Shown here in pieces: positions 17,649 through 26,068 of a DNA stretch of 64,000 nt. Origin of the DNA: Desulfobotulus mexicanus (GTDB lineage: Bacteria; Desulfobacterota; Desulfobacteria; Desulfobacterales; ASO4-4); contig NZ_VDMB01000007.1 of assembly GCF_006175995.1 (NCBI RefSeq), positions 62,001-126,000 of the forward strand, written 5' to 3'. The position numbers were made by a program, and so were the translations under genes. How positions within the stretch are numbered: the stretch's first letter is position 1; each line of letters opens with the position of its first letter. The notes beneath the pieces were generated by a model. It was given only the letters and a program-made list of their open reading frames with translations. It was not told where the DNA came from and made no database searches.

Positions 17649-18706
17649 GTGGCCTCCTGTTTTTCTTTGCTGTCTTTTTCCGGCCTGCCCCCCAGCTGCC
17701 CGCATCCGGCCATCACTTCCCTGCCCCGGCTCCAGCGCTTTCTCACAAAAAGCCCCTTTTCATAAAGAAGGGCACCAAAGCGATGAATGTCTTTATCCTC
17801 TGTAGCGGGCCACCTGCCGCAGGTTCCGGGATTATAAGGAATGAGATTGATGCGCACCGGCAGGCCTTCTGCAAAATCCGCCAGCGCCATGGCATCTTCT
17901 CTGCTGTCATTCACACCGGGAATCAGCACATAGGCAAGGAGAATGGCCCCACCCGATGGCAGGGGATATTCAGCCAGCGTTTTTTTAAGCAGAGCCAGAG
18001 GAAAGGCCCGGTTCACGGGCATCAGCTCGCTGCGCAGATCATCGCTGGCTGCATTAAGGCTCAGGGAAAGGTGCAAGGGTCTCATGGATTCCATGGAAGC
18101 CAGCCTTTTGAAACCCGGCACAAGGCCCACTGTGGAAAGGGTCTGCCGCCGCAAAGGAATGTTAAGCCCACGCTGATCCGAGAGAATCTCCACTGCTTTG
18201 AGTACCGCATCCAGATTATCCATGGGCTCTCCCATTCCCATGTATACCACATTGCGGACGGGTCTTTGCAACTGGTATCGGGCAGCCATAACCTGCAAAA
18301 CCATCTCTTCGGGCTGTAAGTTGCGGATAAGCCCCATGGTTCCCGTTTCGCAGAAAGCACAGCCCATGCGGCAGCCCACCTGGGTGGAAAGGCAGAGGGT
18401 CTCATGGCTTTCCATGGTAAGAATCACGGACTCAATGCGCAATCCGTCATCCAGAGCTGTGACAAACTTGAAGGAATCATCCGTTCCTGCCGTCTCCACA
18501 ATACGGGCCTCGGGAACATCAAGGGACCCCTCTACCGCCAGCGCCAGTTTTTGAGATTTTTCAAAGGCCGGATGCAGGGCGAAATCACGGTTTCCCCTTC
18601 CCATCACCTCATGGTAGAGAGCCTTTGCATGGAAGGCACCTTTACCATGGCTGAGGCGCAGCCAGTTTTCCAGATCGGCGCAGGTCATGGAAAAAAGATT
18701 ATGCAT
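17645..18706 (-). CDS. rlmN: 23S rRNA/tRNA adenine-C2 methyltransferase RlmN
   Basis: A 353-residue radical SAM enzyme that methylates C2 of A2503 in 23S rRNA and A37 in some tRNAs. The cluster motif C-x3-C-x2-C is GCRMGCAFCETG near residue 108, followed by the GMGEPMDN SAM motif, and the C-terminal catalytic cysteine is in MAGCGQLGG. The N-terminal accessory domain is shorter than usual (the protein starts close to TCADLENWL). There is no strong ribosome site: the start lies six bases after the stop of the small gene upstream, suggesting reinitiation. Its end overlaps mntA, so rRNA modification and a toxin-antitoxin pair share one operon. Confidence 0.93.
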   Translation of the reverse strand: MHNLFSMTCADLENWLRLSHGKGAFHAKALYHEVMGRGNRDFALHPAFEKSQKLALAVEGSLDVPEARIVETAGTDDSFKFVTALDDGLRIESVILTMESHETLCLSTQVGCRMGCAFCETGTMGLIRNLQPEEMVLQVMAARYQLQRPVRNVVYMGMGEPMDNLDAVLKAVEILSDQRGLNIPLRRQTLSTVGLVPGFKRLASMESMRPLHLSLSLNAASDDLRSELMPVNRAFPLALLKKTLAEYPLPSGGAILLAYVLIPGVNDSREDAMALADFAEGLPVRINLIPYNPGTCGRWPATEDKDIHRFGALLYEKGLFVRKRWSRGREVMAGCGQLGGRPEKDSKEKQEAT

Positions 18707-18712
18707 GGGCTG

Positions 18713-19039
18713 TCAGGCTTTCTGACCTTCAAGAAAATCCACGATCACACGGGTCAGAAACTCGGTGGCATCCATCTCCGTTTTCTCCGCCAGTTCCCTT
18801 GCCCCGTGCCAGAGACGCTTTTCAAGGGGAAAATGCACATAACGGAGTGCTTCTTCCTCGCTCATACCTGCGGCAGCCCTGGCCCTGGAGGGGATGGCTG
18901 CGGTTTTTTTGGGATCGGTTTTTTTTGCATAGGCATTGAGCACAAAATCCACCATATCATCAAGGTCCAGCCCGAAATTGGCCGAACGCTTCTGATACCA
19001 CTTCACAAGATCTTCATTCAGATTCAGGGTTACTTCCAT
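18713..19039 (-). CDS. Small protein with two ribbon-helix-helix-like units, first gene of the rlmN operon
   Basis: A 108-residue protein I do not recognise. The first 40 residues (EVTLNLNEDLVKW, then GLDLDDMVDFVLNAY) match the strand-helix-helix pattern of CopG/Arc DNA-binding proteins. The last 40 (RYVHFPLEKRLWHGA, then MDATEFLTRVIVDFLEG) repeat the same pattern, joined by a basic, alanine-rich linker. A DNA-binding regulator of its own operon is plausible, but this is pattern reading only. ATG 19039 is 11 bases behind a GGAG; a TTG at 19048 is too close to that site. It lies six bases upstream of rlmN. Confidence 0.65.
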   Translation of the reverse strand: MEVTLNLNEDLVKWYQKRSANFGLDLDDMVDFVLNAYAKKTDPKKTAAIPSRARAAAGMSEEEALRYVHFPLEKRLWHGARELAEKTEMDATEFLTRVIVDFLEGQKA

Positions 19040-19117
19040 AGGTGACAATTCTCCATTTTTTTCTGAGTATTCAGGGTAGCAGGGCCTGATACAGATCTCA
19101 ATATCACAATATTCTAT

Positions 19118-19324
19118 GTAATTGTTCAGTACAATTTTCCATGAGCACAGGCACCAAGGCTATTTGCCCGTGACGCAATCTTATTCGGGAACTTCTTGTC
19201 CTGTGCGGAAGCTCTGATCCGAAACGATTGCAAAGTCACTTGCAAACAGCCAAGGTGCCTTGCAATAACAGCGAAGCTGCTGCAAATACAGCATTGGAGT
19301 TACAAAATAAACTGTGCTGAACAG
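19118..19324. repeat. Internally deleted copy of the long palindromic repeat
   Basis: This 411-base gap between the rlmN operon and the UbiD gene is largely repeat. It begins with GTAATTGTTCAGTACA, continues with CTATTTGCCCGTGACGCAAT (the right arm of the full element read in reverse), then jumps after CTGTGCGG to AAGCTCTGATCCGAAACGAT, the reverse of the left arm, and ends with TGTGCTGAACA. Compared with 61146-61496 the central hairpin of about 130 bases is missing. The rest of the gap shows no gene. Confidence 0.82.
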
Positions 19325-19450
19325 CAACCCATGCCCTGTTAGGGTGTCTTATCGTAGAGTAACTTGTGCCGGATTCAAACTCATTTCGATCAGTGATGGA
19401 TCACCACCCACCCACTAAGCAACAGAATTAAAACAAATAAACCACACCAT

Positions 19451-21274
19451 TCAAATCAATCCATACAGAGGCCCACCCTTTGCGGCCAGCGCATCCACCC
19501 TTTTTTCAATGGCAGGCTCCGTCTCCAGGCCCGGTGCGTGGTGCCCCTTGATGCGGGCATCAATGAGAAGGGAACCGGTGCAGCCCCAGTGCTTGTTATG
19601 GATAAAGCTGCCTCCGCCATGCACATCCTTTGCCGGATCACTCCGGGTGAAGGTGACCCACAGCCAGTTTGCCTCCCGTTTCGCCACAAAATCCGCATCA
19701 TCCACCAGAAGGATCAGGGGAAAGGCTTCCTTGAATTCAGTATCATTACCCAAAAGAGCCGCCAGTTCCTCAGCATCCCATGGTAAAGAACCGCCGGAAG
19801 CCCCACCGGACACGGCCAAAATGCCCGGCATGACAAGGGCCGCCCGGTCAAGGCCCAAGGGCAGAGACAGACCATCGGGCAGCCTTGTTCCCAGCCGCCG
19901 ACGGACAGGACCACAGGCCGCCACCACCAGCTTGGAACCCTGATTGACCCCGTCTCCGGAATAATCAAGGGTATCCATGGTGGTCCGGGTATGAAAATGC
20001 AGATCCCTTGACCAGTCCACCCTTTCCAGAACATGGGTAAAAAAAGATGGAATATCATGGACATCCAGTTTGGGCGCATCTTCCTTTGCCACAATGAAGA
20101 GATACTTGGCAAGGGAGCAGTGGCCGAAACCGAGAATAGCCGAAGCCTGGGTGAGCAGCTCCATGGGCCTTGATGTATCAGGCTCAAAACGCTCATGGCC
20201 TATGGCCAGCAACAGAGGATGAACACCTGCCGCATCAACGGCATGGACAGCTGCTACACCGGGCAGAGAAACAGGCACCATGGGAGCTGTTATCTCATGG
20301 ATAAGCTGACCGAAAACCGTATCTTCCGCAGGGGGCCTGCTGACCACCGTAAAGGGCCAGATGGCATTTTTCCGGTGAAAAACCCGCACATTCTCCAGAT
20401 AGGGGAAATCATGGACAAGACTGTAATAGCCCAGATGGTCCCCAAAGGGGCCTTCGGGCTTTTTTCCTTCGGCCACATAGCCTGTGATACAGAAATCAGC
20501 ATCCAGACTGATAATATGATCGCCCCTGCGGGCGTAGCGGAAGTTGCGTCCTCCAAGGGCACCGGCAAAAACCAGCTCCGAAAGGCCTTCGGGAAGGGGC
20601 ATGACCGCAGCCAGAGTATGGGCCGGAGGACCACCTGCAAAAACGCTTACGGGAAGCCTTTTACCCATGGCAGCAGCCTTGGTATGGTGGATGCCTATGT
20701 CCCGGCGGATCTGATAATGCAGCCCCACCTCCTCATCCTGAATATAGTCATTTCCGGAAAGCTGCACCCTGTACATGCCAAGGTTGGTGGAAAAAATACC
20801 CGGCTTTTCAGGATCTTCACTCAAAACCTGGGGTAAAAGCACAAAGGGACCACCATCTTTGGGCCAGCATCGCACTGCGGGAAGGCTTGATATACGTGTT
20901 TGACAGGCTAAAACAGGCCCTGTTTTTTTCCGTATGGGAAGGGATGCCCCAAGGCTTCCCGGCAGGGAAAGGAGACGGGATGGCCGTTTCAGAAAAATGG
21001 CAGGATCTGCCTTGGCTTCCACCAGCGTACGTACCGCAGCAAGGGTATCCCTGAAAAGAAAGCGGGCCCTTTCAAGGGTGCCGAAAAGGTTGGAAACCGC
21101 AGGAAAAGGCGAGCCCTTCACCCTTTCATAAAAAATGGCTGGTCCTCCGGCTTCCTGTACCCTGCGGTGGATGGCCGCCATTTCAAGATCAGGGTCCACC
21201 TCTTCACGAATACGAACCAGATCCTTTTGTTTTTCCAGATCCCTCACAGCCTCTTCAAGGCTTGCATATCTCAT
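19451..21274 (-). CDS. UbiD family prenylated-FMN-dependent decarboxylase
   Basis: A 607-residue enzyme of the UbiD family, which removes or adds a carboxyl group on aromatic or unsaturated acids using prenylated FMN. Expected features are present: the GMYRVQLSGND strand, the basic RRDIGIHHTKAAA segment that contacts prFMN phosphate and metal, and the catalytic acidic motif EGPFGDHLGYYS near residue 275. The length fits the larger subgroup with a C-terminal dimerisation part. A role in menaquinone synthesis by the futalosine route or in aromatic acid breakdown are both possible; no UbiX is nearby. The ATG overlaps the stop of the flavoprotein gene upstream (ATGA). Confidence 0.9.
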   Translation of the reverse strand: MRYASLEEAVRDLEKQKDLVRIREEVDPDLEMAAIHRRVQEAGGPAIFYERVKGSPFPAVSNLFGTLERARFLFRDTLAAVRTLVEAKADPAIFLKRPSRLLSLPGSLGASLPIRKKTGPVLACQTRISSLPAVRCWPKDGGPFVLLPQVLSEDPEKPGIFSTNLGMYRVQLSGNDYIQDEEVGLHYQIRRDIGIHHTKAAAMGKRLPVSVFAGGPPAHTLAAVMPLPEGLSELVFAGALGGRNFRYARRGDHIISLDADFCITGYVAEGKKPEGPFGDHLGYYSLVHDFPYLENVRVFHRKNAIWPFTVVSRPPAEDTVFGQLIHEITAPMVPVSLPGVAAVHAVDAAGVHPLLLAIGHERFEPDTSRPMELLTQASAILGFGHCSLAKYLFIVAKEDAPKLDVHDIPSFFTHVLERVDWSRDLHFHTRTTMDTLDYSGDGVNQGSKLVVAACGPVRRRLGTRLPDGLSLPLGLDRAALVMPGILAVSGGASGGSLPWDAEELAALLGNDTEFKEAFPLILLVDDADFVAKREANWLWVTFTRSDPAKDVHGGGSFIHNKHWGCTGSLLIDARIKGHHAPGLETEPAIEKRVDALAAKGGPLYGLI

Positions 21275-21774
21275 GGGTTTTTTCCTTCTTTCATTTCAAC
21301 CCTCTCCCTGAAACCAAAGCCCAGCCGATTGTCTCCATAGAGGACGTACTCCGGCATGAAACAAAAAAAGCGGTTGCCGAAGCGTTCACCGAACTGCACA
21401 GGATCATACATACCCGCACCGGCCATTTCCCGTATGAAGGAAAATTTTCTTAAATATCTGGCAAAGGCCGTTGCCGATCCGCTGCCACCGGGACGGATAC
21501 TCCCTGTCATCTGCAAGCCCCTGATTTTTTTCCAGTGACCGCCATCATAATATACACTTGCCGAGGCCCGTCTCCCATCAAGGATATGCCGGGATGCGGG
21601 CGATGAAAAAAACCAAAAGGCTCCCCTGTAAAAAACATAATAAACAGGCGCTGCCCACGGGCCTTCGGGGCCTGAAGTCGCAAGGGTCATGACCTGGGAT
21701 TCTCTGGCAAGCTCCCTGGCAAATCCGGTGAGATCCTCCCGTGACACCTCTTTATTTTTCTTTGGAAGCACCAT
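21271..21774 (-). CDS. Pyridoxamine 5'-phosphate oxidase-like split-barrel flavoprotein
   Basis: A 167-residue protein of the PNPOx-like split beta-barrel superfamily, which binds FMN, heme or F420. Residues ~20-110 show the pattern VMTLATSGPEGPWAAPVYYVF, then FWFFSSPASRH and RASASVYYD, followed by GLQMTGSIRP. The C-terminal FMPEYVLYGDNRLGFGFRE closes the barrel. Substrate is unknown. ATG 21774 has an AGGAG site; a longer frame to 21816 would run into the repeat. The four-base overlap with the UbiD gene suggests a joint role, for example flavin supply or reduction, but this is inference. Confidence 0.85.
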   Translation of the reverse strand: MVLPKKNKEVSREDLTGFARELARESQVMTLATSGPEGPWAAPVYYVFYRGAFWFFSSPASRHILDGRRASASVYYDGGHWKKIRGLQMTGSIRPGGSGSATAFARYLRKFSFIREMAGAGMYDPVQFGERFGNRFFCFMPEYVLYGDNRLGFGFRERVEMKEGKNP

Positions 21775-21793
21775 GGGACTCCTGACCCTGACC

Positions 21794-22160
21794 TTGTTCC
21801 AATGTAACTTCAGCACATTTTTTCATGCAAGATTCTGTATTAATTTGAAAGTATTGGTTTCAACAAAAGGCAATCGGGCTGTTTGTGAGTGACATTGCAA
21901 TCGTTTCGGATCAGAGCTTCGCAGGCCTGTGCGAAAGAAGCGGCAAACTGTCTGAGCCGCCACAAAGGCAGCGTGCTTAAGCCTGTCATAGTAATCAAAA
22001 AGCTTATCCTGCCTGTGGCGGGGAGTTTTTGCCGCTTCCGCACAGGGCTAGAAGATCCCGAATAAGATTGCGTCACGAACAAATGGTCCGGTTGTCTATG
22101 CACCTGATTACAGGCATTCGATTTACCAAATGAAAATTGTGCTGAATAATTATGTTCCAA
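21794..22160. repeat. Long palindromic intergenic repeat, full copy
   Basis: A long imperfect palindrome between the PNPOx-like gene and the pyruvate carboxylase gene. Outer ends GTAACTTCAGCACA and TGTGCTGAATAATTA are inverted copies; inside them GAGTGACATTGCAATC faces AAGATTGCGTCACGAA; the innermost arms CCTGTGCGAAAGAAGCGGC and GCCGCTTCCGCACAGG enclose a core around 21950-22020. The region 21890-22035 is nearly identical to 61240-61380. It carries no convincing gene. Its left end lies only 20 bases from the start of the PNPOx-like gene, so it may include that gene's promoter. Confidence 0.88.
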
Positions 22161-22196
22161 TTAAAAAGGGACGGCCCATAAGACCGCCCCTTTTCA
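22161..22196 (-). terminator. Rho-independent terminator behind pyruvate carboxylase
   Basis: On the minus strand GGGGCGGTC and GGCCGTCCC form a stem with a 5-base loop followed by TTTTTAATT, 27 bases after the pyruvate carboxylase stop. It directly abuts the long palindromic repeat. Confidence 0.85.
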
Positions 22197-22223
22197 TGGC
22201 ATACGTGGGATAGATGTCAAGAT

Positions 22224-25200
22224 CTAACCCTGTTTTTTACCGCAGGACGGACAGAAAACAAAATCTTCCTGAACGGGCGCACCGCAGTCTTTACAACGGT
22301 TAGCGGAAACCGGTTCCAGCTCCACCAGAAGCTCGCCGTCTTTAACGGGGACCATTTTCCTGTCCACCTGATAACGGGCAGATTTAAGCACACGCTTCAC
22401 CCGGCCATCTACGGTGGAAAGCACGGCTTTCTCCTGCTTCATGATGGAAATATTGAATATTTCCTCACCCGCCTTCACCATATCCCCCACATTCACATGG
22501 GTCACCCAGAGATCTCCGTTGGAAGGCGAAGAAATATGATAGGGATTATCGGAATCAGCCATTTCCATGCCAGCGGTGCCACCCCTCAGGGGTTCTGCCA
22601 CCTTGACCACATGGGTCATTATTTCCGAATCAAGGTGATAACGGACCACAACATTGCCATCTTCATCGGGCAGGGAAAGATCCAGAATGGTCATTTCATG
22701 GGGCATGCCCCGACCGTCTTTAAAGGAGCATGAGCTGCCCTTTTCAATACCTTCAAACCAGACATCCAAAGGCAGATTGTTGGGATCTCCGTATTTCTCC
22801 TGGAAACGGATGGTCTTCAGGGCATCTCCGGGGTGGTTCAGGTAAAGGACCAGCTCTTCCTTCGTGGGTTCACGGTTCAAAGCCTTTGTCAAAGCCTCTT
22901 TTTCCAGATCAATATCCATGGGTTCCAGATGCTGCAAGGGAGAATCTTCCGTGCGCTTTTCCATGGACTTTTTATAATCCGGACCAAAGGCGGACTCATA
23001 TACCCATTCTGCAGGGAAACCCAAGGGAAGCTTGCCGAATTTACCCAGAATCAAATCCCGGAAAGCGTCATTGGCCTCCTGATAAATCTCAAGTCTTGCC
23101 TTTTTCATTTCATCGGACAGGGCTTCTTCCGGTGTATTCACAACGGCTTCCAGCACATCGAGAAGCTTACGCACATTCTTTTCCCCGCCCCGCTTATAAG
23201 CACCGGTAACTGAAAGAAAAGCCGTGTTCCAGGTAATCTGGGAGCCGGGCGTAACGTCGTGGTAACGGACAATCTGACGGATACCCGCCAGATATTTAAG
23301 CATATAAGGCAGCAGATGGATGTAGCCCTGCTTCATGGCCCCTTCCTGGGAAGAACTGGTGGCCCCTCCGGGCATACCGTGCTGCACAACCTCATAATCC
23401 ACACCCTGGAAATAGGGGGCTGTATAACGGTCATAATAGGGCATGATCTGCTTTAAAACAAAGCCAGCATCCCTCACCCTTTCCTTGTCCAGACAGATAT
23501 CAAGGCCGTGTTCCTCTTCAATGAGGGCAGCCGTTGCAAGGGCATCACCCTGACCATACCAGCGAACGGATGCTCCGATGGCCACATCGAGAATGTGACA
23601 CCCGGCTTCTGCTGCCGCAGAAAGGGCGGGAGAGAAAAGTCCGTCCGTACAGTGGCGGTGATAATGCAGCACCAGATCCGGATATTTTACCCTGAGCCTT
23701 TTTACCAGATCCCGGATCATGGATGGGGGGCAGACCCCTGCCATATCCTTTAGGCCAAGAATGATGATACGGCTGGCCTCTTCAAGGGAAACACCGGCAA
23801 CATCGGCCACCATGACAAGAATTTCTTCCGTAACGCCAAGGTAGTGGTCCGCATCAAAACCCTTGGCATAGCTCATGGAAATGGCGGGCTGGAAAATCTT
23901 GTATTTTTTGGGCAGAACCACTTCCGCAAAGGGCCGCATGTTTTCTATGTGGTTCAGAAAGTCAAAGCAGCGGATGACATCATAATTTTCACAGATCATC
24001 TCGCCTGTGGTGTGCATGAGATTTTTGGGCTGGGGCTTGTAGCCCAGCACATTGGTGGAACGGATCAGGATCTGCTTTAAGGTATCCGGCGCAAAATCAT
24101 TCCACTCATCGGCTTCCTTAAAGGGATAGGTCATGTTCCCCAGCATGGCCACATGGAAATGGGCACCACCGCCGTTTTCAAGGGAAAAGAAACCACATTT
24201 ATCCAGAATGGGTCCGATGAGGCGGTCTTCTGCCAGACGGAAACGGTTGCCGGAGTTGGACTGGGTCTGATCCCTGCATGTGGTATCAGAAAAAAACACT
24301 TTCCCGGCAGTTCTCACATAATCAAGTATACTCTCCCTGCTCTGCCCCCTTCTCAGGGGAACATGGGCAACAGCATCCCTTTCCGGTGTAAAGGGAATAA
24401 CCGGTGTGCAGGGACCAAGGCGCTTATCATGAAGCCCCCGGTATTTATCAAGGGAAAGGTACTCATTGTAACCCTTGGCGGAAATCTCTGCAATGAGTCG
24501 GGAAAGCCTGAGGGATTCAGGCTGCTGATCCACATAATCAAAGAGATCGGGATTTTTCTGCACAAACTTGGTGTCATAGTTGCCGGAAATGAATTCTTCA
24601 CGCTCCAGCACAACCTTATAAAAGGGAATGGTGGTTTTAACACCGGAAATCATGCATTCTTTCAAGGCCCTGCGCATCTGTTCCACATTCTTGGACCAGG
24701 AAGATGCATAGGCAATGAGCAGAGAGGCTGCGGAATCATACTGGGAAGGAAATTCATAGCCCGCTGTAATACAGGAATCTATACGTATACCCTGACCACC
24801 CGGAGAGGTGTAACGGGTAATACGGCCCGCATTGGGAGAAAAGCCCTTTTTGGGATCTTCGCAGTTAATGCGCACCTGCATGGCATACTGGTGAGGCTTT
24901 GTGTTCTCTTCATTGAAACGCAAAGCACAGCCATAGGCAATGGCAATCTGTTCTTCCACCAGATCCACCCCATAGCGGCATTCGGTGATTCCATGCTCCA
25001 CCTGAAGACGGGTGTTGGCTTCAATCAGGTAGGGGTTACCCTCCATGTCCACAAGAAATTCCACCGTGGCCAGAGAATAATAATCCACTGCCTTCACCAG
25101 TTTGATGGCATACTCCTTAAGGCGTGCCCTCAACTCTTCTGTCATTTTGGGCCAGGGAGACGGCGTGATTTCAATGAGCTTCTGGTGGTTACGCTGCACC

Positions 25201-25940
25201 GTGCAGTCCCGCTCATCAAAGGCAAAGACATTGCCGTATTTATCGGCAATGACCTGAATTTCTATGTGACGGACTTCAGAAAGCAGTCTTTCCACAAAAA
25301 GCCTTGGGTTACCAAAACTGGCTTCGGCCAGGGCTGAAGCCTTCACAAAACTGGACTCAAGATCCGCTTCGGAATAGACTTCATAAATACCTCTGCCACC
25401 GCCACCACCTTCGGCCTTGAGCATAATGGGGAAACCCAGCTTAACGGCAATTTCCCTTGCCTGAGGAATGCTTACTGCTCCCTCGGAACCGGGCACCACA
25501 GGAACCCCCACCTTCTGGGCCAGCGCCCGGACAGCCACCTTGTTACCCAGATCAAACATGGCCTTATGGGGAGGTCCGATGAAAATGAGACCCGCCTCCT
25601 CACATTTGGCAGGAAAGGAATCATCTTCAGCACCAAAGCCCCATCCCGGATGGATGGCTTCAATGCCTTCTTCTTTGGCTTTTTTTACAATACGGTCCAG
25701 ATCCAGATAGGCTGTGGGATTTTCCCCCAGAAGCATCAGTTTTCTTGCACCGATGGCTGCGGGAGAGGTTTTATCAATGTCCGTTGCCGTTATGCAGGCC
25801 GTTGCCCCCAGCTCTGTGACAGCCCTGGCAATTCTGCGGGCAGGAATACCCCGGTTGGCAATGAGAATGCGGACATCATTGCCCGATTCCCGCCTTCGCC
25901 GGATTTCTGAACGGAACTCTTCAAAGGTTTGTGCACCCAT
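22224..25940 (-). CDS. pyc: Pyruvate carboxylase with extra C-terminal zinc ribbon
   Basis: A 1238-residue single-chain biotin enzyme that makes oxaloacetate from pyruvate, bicarbonate and ATP. Biotin carboxylase occupies ~20-480 (ATP-grasp GGGGGRGI, ERDCTVQRNHQKLIE, EANTRLQVEHGITE). The carboxyltransferase begins at SDTTCRDQTQSNSGN (~545) and keeps the carbamylated lysine in GLKDMAGV and the metal histidines in LHYHRHCTDG. The carboxyltransferase tail follows, then the biotinyl domain with lysine in IMKQEKAV (~1180) in place of the usual AMKM. After it comes an appended zinc ribbon, CKDCG and CPSCG (~1215-1235), which standard enzymes lack. Its biotin ligase gene lies just upstream. An AAGGAAA site precedes the ATG. 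Confidence 0.93.
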   Translation of the reverse strand: MGAQTFEEFRSEIRRRRESGNDVRILIANRGIPARRIARAVTELGATACITATDIDKTSPAAIGARKLMLLGENPTAYLDLDRIVKKAKEEGIEAIHPGWGFGAEDDSFPAKCEEAGLIFIGPPHKAMFDLGNKVAVRALAQKVGVPVVPGSEGAVSIPQAREIAVKLGFPIMLKAEGGGGGRGIYEVYSEADLESSFVKASALAEASFGNPRLFVERLLSEVRHIEIQVIADKYGNVFAFDERDCTVQRNHQKLIEITPSPWPKMTEELRARLKEYAIKLVKAVDYYSLATVEFLVDMEGNPYLIEANTRLQVEHGITECRYGVDLVEEQIAIAYGCALRFNEENTKPHQYAMQVRINCEDPKKGFSPNAGRITRYTSPGGQGIRIDSCITAGYEFPSQYDSAASLLIAYASSWSKNVEQMRRALKECMISGVKTTIPFYKVVLEREEFISGNYDTKFVQKNPDLFDYVDQQPESLRLSRLIAEISAKGYNEYLSLDKYRGLHDKRLGPCTPVIPFTPERDAVAHVPLRRGQSRESILDYVRTAGKVFFSDTTCRDQTQSNSGNRFRLAEDRLIGPILDKCGFFSLENGGGAHFHVAMLGNMTYPFKEADEWNDFAPDTLKQILIRSTNVLGYKPQPKNLMHTTGEMICENYDVIRCFDFLNHIENMRPFAEVVLPKKYKIFQPAISMSYAKGFDADHYLGVTEEILVMVADVAGVSLEEASRIIILGLKDMAGVCPPSMIRDLVKRLRVKYPDLVLHYHRHCTDGLFSPALSAAAEAGCHILDVAIGASVRWYGQGDALATAALIEEEHGLDICLDKERVRDAGFVLKQIMPYYDRYTAPYFQGVDYEVVQHGMPGGATSSSQEGAMKQGYIHLLPYMLKYLAGIRQIVRYHDVTPGSQITWNTAFLSVTGAYKRGGEKNVRKLLDVLEAVVNTPEEALSDEMKKARLEIYQEANDAFRDLILGKFGKLPLGFPAEWVYESAFGPDYKKSMEKRTEDSPLQHLEPMDIDLEKEALTKALNREPTKEELVLYLNHPGDALKTIRFQEKYGDPNNLPLDVWFEGIEKGSSCSFKDGRGMPHEMTILDLSLPDEDGNVVVRYHLDSEIMTHVVKVAEPLRGGTAGMEMADSDNPYHISSPSNGDLWVTHVNVGDMVKAGEEIFNISIMKQEKAVLSTVDGRVKRVLKSARYQVDRKMVPVKDGELLVELEPVSANRCKDCGAPVQEDFVFCPSCGKKQG

Positions 25941-26068
25941 GTCTGTTTCCTTTTCTGGCCTTATTTTAAATTTATGGATAATGGTCAGATTTAAAACGCC
26001 CCTGAACCGGTTCCCAAGAACCTGCCAAAGCTAAAAAAATCCTTCAGGTTTTTTAAATCCGACATAAA

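Noticed and set aside
24153-25337. 394-codon plus-strand frame opposite pyruvate carboxylase
   Set aside because: It mirrors the codon pattern of the carboxylase gene, has no ribosome site and no family resemblance.
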